A DNA stretch of 64,000 nt from Luidia sarsii (lineage: Eukaryota > Echinodermata > Asteroidea > Paxillosida > Luidiidae): contig OX465102.1 of the NCBI GenBank assembly GCA_949987565.1, forward strand, positions 28,207,768 through 28,271,767, given 5' to 3'. The notes under the pieces are model-generated. The model saw nothing but the letters and a program-made list of their open reading frames with translations. It did not search any database and was not told the origin of the DNA. Below are positions 20,966-31,669 of the stretch, piece by piece. The position numbers and the translations under genes were made by a program. The stretch's first letter is position 1, and every line of letters begins with the position of its first letter.

Positions 20966-21715
20966 TTTTTCCATCAGCAGGTAATCGAGCGCTCTTATGT
21001 CGAGCAGATTTACATTCTCCTCGACGCAAACATCACATCCCATCCGTTGCTGTCTGTAATATACTACTCTTATTTCTAACTTACAAATCGTACGCGGGGA
21101 TATCAACTCAAACGCATGCGTTGGTGTAGGGTGGGTTGTTGGGTAACAGAACAATGGATGGGAACTCGAAACAATGGGATCGTTCCTTGTGGGGTACTAT
21201 TTTGATACCCCATAAGGTTTTCATGAAACTGATTATTTGGAATTCACTCAAAAAGGAGGAATTTCCGAGGTATAATCATCCGTCGCAAAGAGAAGTATAA
21301 GGGACGTTCGCGGCTAGAAATTTCAGCCTAGGAAAGTGATTCTGGTTCGAAAGGGAGCGATTTGAATTCTGCTTTTCTGAGAGTGCTTTTTTTTTAGTAC
21401 ACGAGGAAATAACCCATGTATACGCGTGTAAGGGTGTGCGTGTGTGGGTTTGTGGAACATGTTTTGGCCTGCCAAAGCTGCAATGAGACCATTGCGCAGA
21501 CACAGGAAATACAAATCTTAATCTCAATTCCTAATCCTGCAATGGAAGGAAAAAAAGCCAACGCTTTTGCATCAAGAAAAAGATCAAGCATAATACCGTC
21601 ATGCGTTTCGTAGGAAACGACGTCAAAGGAAAACATATGGAAGGCAGTCTTCCGTTTCAGAAAAAAAGGCTTCATACAGAATTCGAACGAAGCGAAATTT
21701 ATCCTTTGAGCTTGG
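20966..21715. other. No gene recognised
   Basis: Possible SINE body at the left. The rest lacks domains. Overlapping short open frames near 21276-21675 have no motif. Confidence 0.4.
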
Positions 21716-22152
21716 CTGAGCTGAATTGAGCTGAGCTGAGCTGAGCTGAGCTGAGCTGAGCTGAGCTGGGCTGAGCTGAGCTGAGCTGAGCTGAGCTGAG
21801 CTGAGCTGAGCTGAGCTGAGCTGAGCTGAGCTGAGCTGAGCTGAGCTGAGCTGAGCTGAGCTGAGCTGAGCTGAGCTGAGCTGAGCTGAGCCGAGCCGAG
21901 CGGAGCTGAGCTGAGGTGAGCTGAGGTGAGCTGAGGTGAGCTGAGGTGAGCTGAGGTGTGCTGAGCTGAGCTGAGCTGAGCTGGGCTGAGCTGAGCTGAG
22001 CTGAGCTGAGCTGAGCTGAGCTGAGCTGAGCTGAGCTGAGCTGAGCTGAGCTGAGCTGAGCTGAGCTGAGCTGAGCTGAGCTGAGCTGAGCTGAGCTGAG
22101 CTGAGCTGAGCTGAGCTGAGCTGAGCTGAGCTGAGCTGAGCTGAGCTGAGAT
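21716..22152. repeat. (GAGCT)n pentanucleotide satellite
   Basis: About 87 near-perfect units of GCTGA/GAGCT. A central patch (21890-21960) has GAGCC and a GAGCTGAGGT ten-base alternation. Both sides of that patch are almost pure. Open on all frames only in short stretches. Confidence 0.95.
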
Positions 22153-22325
22153 GAGCTGAACTGTGGTCTACTTAAGCTTGTTGAAACTGTGACAAACTAT
22201 AATTCATCAAATGCTGCTGAATTATACGTGATATCGTTATCCGAGTCGGAGACTTGGTCTTTGTTCACCCGGTTGGTTGTCGCACTGCATCACCCTCTTA
22301 TAGGAGAAAGTATCTAAAGCCTTAA

Positions 22326-22679
22326 AGGCCCTATATAACATTGGTAAAAGTCACCACATTGCCACACTTTGTGTGTTAAACTATTAACCATTCCAAAAAA
22401 AGCAATCCTGCGAAGGTTTTAGCTCAAATGGTAACCTGAGAAAGTAGAAAAGGGCAAACAAACCGTCACGGTTTTCGCACCGTGTATGAAACAGTTTATG
22501 ACTCGTGAGTCATAAATTATTTGTCGATGTTTGGGTGAATATTTCTCGAGAAGTACAGCATCCCAGACCGTAAGATTTCAACATGAGGATTCTATCATGA
22601 CCATCTACAAACTGTGTAAATTAGAAGAAATGCTGTGGACATCGATGTTTTCCGATCTTCCCAATATTGTATTGGGCCT
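22326..22679. mobile_element. Family D MITE copy 2 with TTAA flanks
   Basis: This 354-bp element has inverted ends AGGCCCTATATAACATTGG and CCAATATTGTATTGGGCCT. TTAA lies immediately outside both ends (22322-22325 and 22680-22683). It is inverted relative to copies 3 and 4. TTAA targets are typical of piggyBac and Kolobok. Confidence 0.82.
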
Positions 22680-22683
22680 TTAA

Positions 22684-22984
22684 AACTAAATTCGTTGCGT
22701 TAATCAATTAATCCATCACAGGTTCTGTTCATGTATTCTTCATTTTCAATTGCTTGGTATTATATGAAAGGGTGCCGAGCTATAGATAATGAGGGAAGTT
22801 GATATCTGTTATATGAAAAGCTATGCACAACTGCTAAGAATGAACTGTATTACTGACCCTAAAAACATCCCAAATCAACATTTTCATTCGACCATTTTAA
22901 GGGGGAACATTTCTAACCTGTCCCTAATTAAGGTGATATACAAAAATGTTGCAAACTGTTTACTTACCAAAATGTAAATCTTAA
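22684..22984. other. No gene recognised
   Basis: A TGTTGCAAACTGTTTACTTACC segment near the right resembles sequence next to other Penelope-like tails (5.64 kb). Nothing else is recognised. Confidence 0.35.
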
Positions 22985-23335
22985 AATTTAGTGGGTCTGA
23001 CGTTTCGATCCCAGCAGGACCTTTCTCAAAGGCAGAGTGACAAGGACAAAACAGATACATGTACACGAAGGAAGGGGGAGAGAGTGAATAGGACACGGAT
23101 GAGAAACAAAGCACAAAGAGTGAAGCTGGTAGGGAGAGATCAAAGGGAAGGGCAAGGGGTAGGGTAGATCATTGAGAGGAGGGGGAAAGATCAAAGAGAA
23201 GGGCAAGGAGTAGGGTAGGGATTAGTGACATGAGGGGGAAAGATCAAAGAGAGAAGTGTGAAGTACTGAACACAAAAGAAGGACTATGCATGGTGTTAGT
23301 CATTACCCTCCTGGATGTTGAGACCATGTGGTTGA
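22985..23335 (-). mobile_element. Penelope-like element 3' fragment
   Basis: On the plus strand it starts with TGACGTTTCGATCCCAGCAG and continues through the purine-rich tail (two or three AGAGAAGGGCAAGGAGTAGG-type repeats). It ends at a short piece of decayed coding C-terminus (CATTACCCTCCTGGATGTTG). Confidence 0.65.
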
Positions 23336-23789
23336 ATAGAACCTGTCCCTAATTAAGTTACAAATCGTGAAGCGTGGACATTGTCTGAATTGGTGGTGTG
23401 TAGAAGCAGAAGACTTAACGTTTTACCGGTATGAAAAGTTCTCGTTTGTTGTGAGCAAGGCTGTTCTACAGTAGGTGTGCGTATCTCTGTAAGCGCCTTA
23501 CTATACTGTGTGCGGCACATAGAGGTCGTATAGACCCGTCTTCGATCACGTCACGGTTTTGTTTATCGGCCATCTTGGATTACAAACATGAGCACGGCAC
23601 CGCCGTTACTAAGTCAGCTGTGCATACAAACAACTCCACATGCACGGCGGCAAGTTTTGAACTCGTCGTAGTTGTACTACTACTACTGCTACTTTTTACT
23701 AGTATTAATTACTAGTTGTGCCATGGAGGAATCTCTTTTTATTCCTCCGTTGTTGTACCATGGATTGGAGGTATTTGTCTTGTTGAAAG
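23336..23789. other. Upstream of the THAP fragment
   Basis: Contains GGCCATCTTGGATT, a YY1-like motif, and a hairpin GGAGGAAT/ATTCCTCC near 23724-23750. It may be promoter or 5' UTR for the THAP-like frame, but there is no direct evidence. Confidence 0.3.
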
Positions 23790-23940
23790 ATGGTTAACTT
23801 TTGCGCTGTCCTTGGCTGTGGAAGCAGGGGGGTCGTGATAAGAAATAGTTTTTACCGTTTACCGGTATGCTGTACTGACAAGTGAAGGTGACGCAACTCG
23901 TACACTTTCGCTAAAAAGATGGACGAAATGGTTGTCGCGG
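23790..23940 (+). pseudogene. THAP zinc-finger domain fragment with a frameshift
   Basis: The frame opens MVNFCAVLGCGSRG and reaches NSFYRLP. This is the start of a THAP domain (C2CH DNA-binding finger), with the first two zinc cysteines at residues 5 and 10. It then shifts by one frame. Four extra bases (GTAT) after the RLP codons separate it from the expected continuation, which includes GDATRTLSLKRWTKWLSRVN. The C-terminal cysteine and histidine of the finger are not visible; an exon boundary may follow at a GTTAAT. Options are a broken solo THAP gene, a P-element-like transposase remnant, or a real exon with an assembly error. Domain recognition is good, but functionality is doubtful. Confidence 0.55.
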
Positions 23941-24562
23941 GTTAATTGTGTACGGATCTATTCCAGCAATAAAGCCGAGAATGTCGAGAGAACTGTAATA
24001 AGCCGACCGTGCAGCATTCGAATTCGCCATGATGACTAACGTAACGTTAAACGAACACAAACGTGCGAGCGAAAGCGTATGTGTGTACTCCAAGATGGCG
24101 GATCTCGCTGTTTCTAGTAGCAACGTGACGCCAGTAAGAAGGGTCTATAGCAGACGAACAGCGCCAATCAGAAACCACGTGGGCAAACCGTAATGCCAGG
24201 TGACCAGACTCATGGGCGTCTGTGCTCCACTTTGCCCATGGTTTATGAAGCCACGTCGCGGTGGCGCCCTGCAGTTTCGTCCATGGGATTTCCTCACTTG
24301 GTCTGCGTATAGCTTATTCTGTGTGGTGTAGCAGAAAAACGAGAGGGCGCCCTCTTGAGGGTTCAAATACGAAAAGCAGCACAAGAGCTAAATAGACGAA
24401 AGCAGTGAACTCTGGTCAAAGACGACCAGAGTTGTATGGGAGACTGAGTGAGTTTGTTTTGGCTGGTTGGTTTGTCGGTTAATTAGTTGGGTGCTCTGTT
24501 TTCTGGTACTTGGGAAGATGTAGCCGATAGTCGTCAACTGTGGAGAGCCACTGTAAACGAAG
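23941..24562. other. No gene recognised
   Basis: Contains a CAAGATGGCGG motif near 24091 and short palindromic GAGGGCGCCCTC near 24341. No domains were identified. Confidence 0.35.
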
Positions 24563-24800
24563 GTGATCAAGAGGGCAGAAATTTCGTGGAATTTTCAACT
24601 TGCTGACCAGAGACCTAGGAGGAAGGCAAGGGCAGCATCTGCCTCAGCATCTGACTTAGCACCAACCTCCTACATCTGTAAGAAGTGCTCTAGAGACTGC
24701 CACTCCAGAGTGGGACTCTTCAGCCATTCTAGAAGCTGTAACACAACCGAGTAGCGCTACACCATCGTCTCTCGAGACGAACGGATGCCATACAGTACAA
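24563..24800 (+). mobile_element. LINE 3' end with C-terminal zinc-knuckle-like motif
   Basis: The frame ends with YICKKCSRDCHSRVGLFSH then SRSCN. This cysteine/histidine motif is known at the C-termini of many invertebrate non-LTR retrotransposon ORFs. Soon after the stop comes ATCGTCTCTCGAGACGAACG then GATGCCA, a 3' UTR pattern of such elements. The reverse transcriptase part is absent, as expected for 5' truncation. Confidence 0.55.
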
Positions 24801-24934
24801 TCTGTAAATCTGTATACGGCAATTAAGCAAAGCATTGGTTGGGCGTGTTTTTTTCACTTGCTGGTTGGTCGGGCGGTCGTTCGTTGGGCTGATTGCCATA
24901 CCATTCAAGGAGTCAAACTGATTAAATATTTAGC

Positions 24935-25350
24935 CATATAGCTCTATAAATAAACTAGAGTGTGCACTCATCACGTGACGCGTGCCGACAAGGGGACTGC
25001 GACGCCATTACCAAAGAGGGCAAATGCATGGATCTCTATGGGGCAACTTGAACTAATCACAATTTTTACAAAAGAAAGCAGGACATTAAAATTCGCCAAT
25101 CCCTTGAGGTATTGATGGCCTTTCCTTTCATTACTAAAAAAACATTTCTATAACATTTTATTTCCCGCATTCACAACCTCTCAGCTATACCTGTCCCCAT
25201 TCATATTACGCGCGATTGCTACTGACATCCGGGCACTTCGAGCTGAAGTTGACCTCTTTGGTAATGGCGGATGCGCGTCCATGCCAGCACACGTTCGCAC
25301 TGCGCGTTGATAGGGGAGTGCGCACTCTAGTTTATTTGTAGAGCTCTTTG
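24935..25350. mobile_element. Family C MITE copy 2 (hAT-like), inverted
   Basis: The ends CATATAGCTC and GAGCTCTTTG continue into the shared TATAAATAAACTAGAGTG repeat. The flanks are ATATTTAGC and ATATTTTAGC, a target duplication of 8-9 bp with one T indel. The interior is the reverse complement of copies 1 and 3. Confidence 0.8.
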
Positions 25351-25383
25351 ATATTTTAGCACTGAAGAAGAAAGAAAGGTATT

Positions 25384-25845
25384 TGTGACCCGGCAAAGCG
25401 ACATGAGGAATATCCCACCAAAACACTTTTCGAGTAAACAATGCCTGAAGTCAAAGTATCTTCTCAATTCGATAAAAACAAAAAAAATTGTTTTTGGGTA
25501 TTTTCGGAAAGTTAATGTATTGGAGGATATTATGTCCAAAGGATTTTTCCGAAATCCGTCTCTAAATGATGAAAAAACGAGGATTTCGGGGAGTGTTTGT
25601 GTACTGTTTTCATGAAAATGTTCTGCCTTTTTGAATGGCCGCTTTTGAGGAGTTAGAATGGTGCTGCTATATTGTGTCTGGTACCAAACGAATGAGCGAA
25701 GTCCCCTAGTACTATTTACAACAAAGTTCACACGGAAATAATTTTGATATCATTTGAAAGCTATTGGTATACTCTTTCACATCATTAGAAAATCTCAAAA
25801 TCTCAAAAGTGGGGGTTATTACTCGTTATGCTGTGCCGGGTCACA
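25384..25845. mobile_element. Family A MITE, intact long form
   Basis: This 462-bp element has family A ends and TT on both sides. It is inverted relative to the split long form at 17.8 kb. The extra interior (about 25520-25745) includes CCGTCTCTAAATGATG and GAATGGCCGCTTTTGAGG. It is noncoding. Confidence 0.85.
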
Positions 25846-26414
25846 TTTGCCAAACCCACTGAGTCAGGTTTATAGGAGCACTCCCTCTGGGTTGTAGGCT
25901 GCAACTAAGAAGCACTGGCAGCTCCGAGTTGACAGATAAATGGAGCCTCCCTCCAAGACATTAGCCTCCAAAATAGACGTCAGCCGCCTGCGTGATTGCA
26001 TCTTCAGTTGTGTCACGGATGTGCAGTGTTCGCGAGAACTATCTGCCACTGTTTACCCCTCGGTTGGTGTAGGGGAGGGAGAGGGGGCGGGGGTAGGGGG
26101 GCGGGGGTCACCCGAGAGACAGTTTTCCAAATTTCACGATCTCCGGCGATCGAAGTGGTCGGATTTTAATAATTTGGTTGCTTCCCTGGCCCGGACTGCT
26201 CGCCAGTGACGCCTATAATAAGGCGGCCTCCCACTCGGATCGTACCGAGGAAAGATGGCTCAGAAATTATTCTGATTAACGAGAAAGCGACAGATGATTG
26301 CACGTATGATAGAAAAAAAAGGTGTTTTGACTGGAGTGACGTGGCTGGAAGTTGATAACGCTATAAAGGCATCCGATTTTTGATCATGAACCCACGATAG
26401 GTTGGTAACCCCTT
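25846..26414. other. No gene recognised
   Basis: GC-rich centre with a G-run patch (GAGGGGGCGGGGGTAGGGGG, 26079-26098) that could form a G-quadruplex. The 89-codon open frame across it shows no domain. Confidence 0.4.
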
Positions 26415-27165
26415 TTAGTCAACTAGTCTCCGCCGGGGTGGGGGCGTCATTCAACCATTAACTGCCACATATCCGGAAAAAAACCCTCTAGCTAGCTGAC
26501 TGCCCACCCCGGCAAAGACTGGTTTGCCTTTTAGGAAGGCCACCATCTAAGGGCTGGAAATAACTGTGCTCAGATGGCAAGAGCGCAGGTACGCAAAATC
26601 AGAAGTCTCGGGTTCAAAGTTTTCTTTGTCATTGTTCAATTGTGACCCGGCACAGCATAATGAGAAATAACCCCACTTCTGAGATTTTGAGATTTTCTAA
26701 TGATGTGAAAAAGTATACCATTAGCTTTCAAATGATATCAAAATATAATATCCTCTAATACTTAAAATTTCCGAAAATACACAAAAAAGAAAATTGATTT
26801 GTAATCGAATTGTGAAGATACTTGAACTTCAGGCGTTGTTTACTCAAAAAGTGTTTTGGTGGGATATTCCTCATGTCGTTGTGCCGGGTCACAATTTTGT
26901 TCAACAGTTCCTAGTCAGTTATTTCCTTAATGTTGTCTGACTTCGATTGAAAAAAAGAGCTGCATCCATTTTGTGTGATCCCCGAGCTGCTGTAACCAGG
27001 TTTACAGCAATAGGTTGCCGACATCTAAACGATGTGACCCCCAGGAGATATACAGCAGTTGATGGTTGAATACTTCTGACTGGCACCGCAACCCCGGTAA
27101 AGAGTCGTTGTCTATTTTGGGAAAGGCCGCCATCTAAAGGCTGCCGTATATCTTCAGGGATCAGT
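26415..27165 (+). repeat. SINE family S1 segments, interrupted by a family A MITE
   Basis: Left of the MITE are the S1 body (CCACCCCGGCAAAGACTGG, AGGCCACCATCTAAGGGCTGG) and a tRNA-like part: GCTCAGATGGCAAGAGCGC resembles an A box and CTCGGGTTCAAAG a B box. Right of the MITE the S1 sequence resumes with GAGCTGCATCCATTTTGTG. It then shows a second body copy (CCCCGGTAAAGAGTCG). Confidence 0.6.
26641..26893. mobile_element. Family A MITE, short form, inserted in a SINE
   Basis: This 253-bp element has intact ends. It is flanked by ...TTCAAT and ATTTTG..., so the apparent duplication is AT and not TA. SINE sequence continues on both sides. Confidence 0.85.
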
Positions 27166-27543
27166 TTCTGTTCTTCTTATAAGTGAGTTGATAACAGTGA
27201 GGTTAATATGTTGGGTATGGTTATGTAACCGAGCACGAGAAAGAGATGGAACAAACTCTCGGTAAACAATATTCAAGTTGTTTAATTCCTGGAATTTCTG
27301 CAACAGAAACCTGGGAAAGCTTATGTGAGATACACTACTCAGAAGACAAGGAGAATATTTAAGGGAACCAGTGACAGGTATATGTGAACTAAAGTAGGGA
27401 CTAGCAACGGGAAATGGATAGGGGGAATAGCAAGGCTAACATATGATGCACGGTCTGTGTAAAAAAAGAAAAAGCAAAGGATAGCCGGTATTCACTTCAA
27501 CAATCATAATAATTTCAATGATAGAAGGTAGTACGAGTACATA
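27166..27543. other. No gene recognised
   Basis: Unremarkable AT-rich sequence with no motif. Confidence 0.4.
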
Positions 27544-27798
27544 TGTGACCCGGCACAGCATAGTGAGGAATAACCCCATTTTTGAGATTTTGAGGTTTTC
27601 TAATGATGTGAAAGAGTATACCATTAGCTTTCAAATGATATCAAAATATAATATCCTCTAATACTTAAAATTTCCGAAAATACACACAAAAAAGAAAATT
27701 GATTTGTAATCGAATTGTGAAGATACTTTAAGTTCAGGCGTTGTTTACTCAAAAAGCGTTGTGGTGGGATATTCCTCATGTCGTTGTGCCGGGTCACA
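27544..27798. mobile_element. Family A MITE, short form
   Basis: Intact 255-bp element with TA on both flanks. It is in the same orientation as the copy in the SINE at 26641 and very close to it in sequence. Confidence 0.87.
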
Positions 27799-28400
27799 TA
27801 TTTGGTTCTAGATAGGTACGCAACATCAGTAAAATAAAAAGGTATCCGTACAGACTAACCGTGATCAACGAAACGTGTGTAATGATAGCTTTCTAATTCG
27901 CTGTAAAGGCATCCACGACTATTTAGTTTGGCAAGCTTGAAGTTGAATTAGCATCGTGCGCTTCCAGCTTGATGCAATTGAATTAGCAGTGTCCACCGGC
28001 CTCGCCAAATCGGATTACAACGGAGGCCGTATTTTCCTTCTGATTTCAATGATCTCATGTTGGACCAGTTGGCGAGCCGGTGAAGCCTGCATGGACGGCA
28101 CCACGCCACGCCCGTCAGCCGCACGCGGGCGTGGCGTCAATTTCACCTCCACACGCCCACACACTCGCACACGAACTAATGGGATACTCGGTCGGGAGGG
28201 TTATTAACATTTCACGAAGAAACAAGTGCAAAGTTTCGTTGACGCGGTCCGTCTTCTGGGTTTTGTTTTTCTCGCCGGCGGTGAACTGGATAAGATAACG
28301 GGCGTGCGGAAATGAGGCTTTATCTTGCCGTAGATAGACAGGGCACCGGTAGTGGATGAGTGGCCTCTGCCTACGTCGCCATCTTGAAACAACGAAGAGG
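27799..28400. other. No gene recognised
   Basis: GC-rich patch with CpGs near 28040-28340. No domain or repeat end was recognised. A GCCATCTTG motif lies near 28377. Confidence 0.4.
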
Positions 28401-28560
28401 TAAACTCCTGATGACGGCCAGAGCATACTGGTCGGAACGTCGAATTACCACTCAGGTTCTTTTCAGAACCACACCTCTCCTTTAAGAGACCTAATACACG
28501 GTGTCACCGCAAACCCTACTATACTTTTTCACCCACCATGCAAAGCCTTAAGTCTTATTT
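28401..28560 (+). repeat. Family K repeat with hammerhead-like core
   Basis: The order of parts is the CTGATGA core, a 7-bp stem CGGCCAG/CTGGTCG, GAACGTC, a GGTTCTTTTCAGAACC hairpin, then GGTGTCACCGCAAACC, CACCATGCAAAGCC and TTAAGTCTT. The same order of parts recurs at 3.4 and 57.9 kb. The core spans 28408-28441. Confidence 0.65.
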
Positions 28561-28984
28561 ATATATTCAATTATTTATATTTAATGGAGAGGTAGAAAGA
28601 CAGGGAGGTTTGGGGTTCGTGTCATCTATAAACCGTCTTTGCCACCTGATAGCTGAAAGAAATGTTGTGAAAAATGTTGGGCAACAGCAATTTTTATTAA
28701 TCTTTGGACCAACGTTGGTCCAAATATCAACTGGTTCGCTATTCGTCCATAATAACCCGACTTTTGAACGTTGCCGACTGTACGTTACGTGTATAGCACC
28801 CAGAATGGGCAAGTCAGGTGTTTACTCCCCACCTCCGACAGAGGGCGCCCTTCTTAAATGAATGTCACTTGTATGAAGTCTGTTGTTGCGTTCCGTGTCA
28901 GTACTCATATCAATTAGTCGATGTTGTGTTGTTATTGTTTTCCTTGTCCTCGTAAATGTCATGTGAGTACTATACCTCGGTGAT
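28561..28984. other. No gene recognised
   Basis: An open frame of 107 codons lacks motifs. No repeat ends are visible. Confidence 0.35.
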
Positions 28985-29065
28985 ATTCAGGTTCTTTTCA
29001 GAACCATACCTCTTCCTTTAAGAGACCTGATACATGATGTTCACCGCAAACCTTCCTATAGTGAT
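28985..29065 (+). repeat. Family K 3' part only
   Basis: The GGTTCTTTTCAGAACC hairpin is followed by TTTAAGAGACCTGATAC and TTCACCGCAAACCTTCC. The ribozyme-like part is missing. Confidence 0.6.
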
Positions 29066-30059
29066 ATTCTGGTTCGGTCATCGCAGTGCAGGATCTTAGC
29101 TAACGTACATGTTCTGTGTCATAATCTTTATCCCCTCACTGGGTTGTTTCCTAGGACAATTTGGCGCTTAAAAGGGTATTCTACCTGCAGGAGTAGCTCG
29201 CCTACGCCATTGCAGAATGCGATAGGAATGAGTAGCATAATACCGCGTGTACTGTTTTTTTTTCCACCGGGACACGCAGCCTCCATATACACAAAAGGTA
29301 GCTGGTGGGTGGGAAGACTCACTGGTGAATGCACCGGCTCCCGGGCAGTTTACCTGTACAAGTGCTGTAGGTGGGAAGACCGGACGGGTGCCACGGACCA
29401 TAAAGCTCCTTCAGTGGCGAGGTATTACGGCCCACGACAGCCGGGGGGGGGGCACTTCAAAAATGAGCCCGAATTGCCTGAGCAACGCACCGCAGTTGGG
29501 ATCAACATTTAGATCGACAATCAAAATGGAGTTGACGGACTGAAGGAACTGTGTGTGGGTTTTCTTTCGGGGGAGGGGAGGGGAGGGGGCGTTCGCTTAT
29601 GTCTTCACGGAGACTAGATCGGGCACGACTGATCTACATTCGTCTGTGGAATAACGAGTGGCTCGGCGTAAAGATTTGGGGGTGTTAGCGTCATCGTGGC
29701 AGGGAAACTATACCGGGGACTCTTCGTTGAAATCCACTTAGGCTCGGGCAGAGTGAGCCTCGACGGAGATTGGCCTGATTGTGGAGGAATTCTGAGCCTT
29801 TACAATAGTGGAATGTCAATTCTCGAGCCTACAGGCCGTGGCCACGCCGGGAGGCCCTGTATGGCGCTGATTGCTGAGTTGTCCACTGACGAAATGCTTC
29901 TTCTGCTGCTATATCCTCTAACCAATGCCCGCTCGCGATATTTTTTTCCGTACCACTAACGCGTCAGGTTGGCCCCTTAATTGCAATTGTGCGACTTGAA
30001 TGAAGACCAACGCGATTTCCGCTTCACCGTCCCATTGTTTGCCCAACACTGGGTCCGGT
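29066..30059. other. No gene recognised
   Basis: Several overlapping open frames of 77-122 codons near 29144-29543 have no domain and no splice or codon pattern I trust. G8 and GGGGAGGGGA runs lie near 29443 and 29570. Confidence 0.4.
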
Positions 30060-30528
30060 GTAACGATCTCAGACGGGCTCTCGTGCTGAGTTGAGCCGTG
30101 ACGTCACTGGCTCACCTCAGCACGTGGCAGCAACGTTCTCAGCTGCTCAGCGTGCGTGCTCAGATGAGTCAGTGAACCAAGCACGTAAGAGCGCCCTTCA
30201 TATGAATATGATTTTCCGCCAACGAACACAGTTTGCTTTTGATTGTATGAAGTCAATCAATGCACCCTTATTACGGGGGAACAACTGTATCCTTTCTTCC
30301 CCAATGTAAAACTGGAAGTTCTAGGCCTAGGTACTAGGCTCCGTAATGAGCAAGTTGGTAAATAACTACGGGTCAACGAACGTGCCTGAAAGCGCTGCAT
30401 TGCCAATGGCCGTATCGACTCAGCACGGCCTTCGAAAAGGACAACTACCATGCGTGCTGCGCATGACGTTTTTTATCCATATATGGTAACGGTCTCATCT
30501 GAGCATGGGACCCGTATCAGACCGCTAC
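30060..30528. repeat. Repeat H copy 1, about 470 bp
   Basis: The ends are inverted: GTAACGATCTCAGACGGG at the left and CCCGTATCAGACCGCTAC at the right. The whole element recurs inverted at 45638. No target duplication was resolved and it has no coding capacity. Confidence 0.7.
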
Positions 30529-30705
30529 ATCGGGTTGACCAGAATTGTTAACCCCTTCGAGCCGGGAAGCCGCTATGCATGCGTCGGAGTTTCAAGATTT
30601 GGACGCCGCTATTGTCCAAACTGTAGACAAAGACTCCTTTTCAGCAATATGTATCATGACAAACACCTTTTTTGACGTCAGTTGCTGCATGAATTGCCAG
30701 ATCTG

Positions 30706-30830
30706 GGGCCGATTTCATAAAACTCTTCTTAACTTACGACGCGTCGCAGACTTACGATGCATCGCGTCTCTGCGATGCGTCGCAGCTGCGACGCGTTGTG
30801 TGATCTATTTCATAAAGCACATCGTTGGGG
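30706..30830. repeat. Palindrome-rich CGTCGCA sequence
   Basis: Contains the perfect 18-bp palindrome GCGTCGCAGCTGCGACGC (30777-30794) and several related CTTACGAYGC/GCGTCGCA phrases. TTTCATAAA occurs on both sides (30712 and 30818). Related phrases recur at 31390-31480 and 31690-31725. Confidence 0.6.
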
Positions 30831-31470
30831 CGATCCGTTTAATATTTATTCTGACTCATTTTAAATTGTTGTACGAGCCTAATTTCAACGCCACTACGAC
30901 TGTTTGCTGCACCAACGCTCGTTTCTGCCCCGTTCTGGTAACAGCCGTCGCGCAGTCGCCACGAAACCAACATGGTGATTGGAAGAGAGGATAGGCCAAA
31001 AATTCGACGTTCGGGATATCGTCTGCTTTTGGAGCCGCACGTGAGCGGAAAAAGTCCTGCCTAAATTTAGAAGGATCTCTTCCAATTTAAAACTTAGTCT
31101 TTTTTCTACAGGTAATGTAGGCATAGGCCTATGTCTAGTTCGATTTTCTTTACCTTCGTTTTATGTCGAATTTAATTTTCAACCCTGTCCACGATTTCAA
31201 AAATGCCTTCTTGCATGAACTTAAGTTAAAGCGGTATCGCTGATACAATCTCCTTAGTATTCATCTGATCCAAAGGATTCCTTCTTTACCGAAAGGCCCT
31301 TTAACGCCGGAATGCCCGTCGCGCTTCGCGTTCCGTTACTCGCATCAGTGCCATTTTCTTCAATATGGTTTGTGCATGTAGACTGTAGTTACGACGCCCC
31401 ATCCGCACAGACACGTCGTAACTTACGACGTGTTTCACACCGTTGTCAGGGATCTTGCGACGCGTTCAAC
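30831..31470. other. No gene recognised
   Basis: No domains are visible. The right part carries ACGTCGTAACTTACGACGTG, a palindromic phrase related to the sequence at 30.7 kb. The whole 30.7-31.7 kb block may be one larger element. Confidence 0.35.
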
Positions 31471-31488
31471 GCAAATCCATTTCATAAA

Positions 31489-31669
31489 CGCAGTGGCTGT
31501 TGTTACGGCAGTCGTCCGTGTGGTTCCTGACTTCACAGTATTTTTCGGGATGTTTAGCTCTTGGAACCAGACTATCAGCTAATAGACTGGTTCAACCAGC
31601 CTGCAATGCTGACGAAATACAATCAAGTCAGGGACCACACGGACGACTGCCGTAACAACAGCCACTGCG
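31489..31669. mobile_element. Family B MITE copy 2 with inverted flanks
   Basis: This 181-bp element has the same long CGCAGTGG inverted repeats as copies 1 and 3. It lacks a direct target duplication. The 18 bp on its left, GCAAATCCATTTCATAAA, are the exact reverse complement of the 18 bp on its right. Confidence 0.85.
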
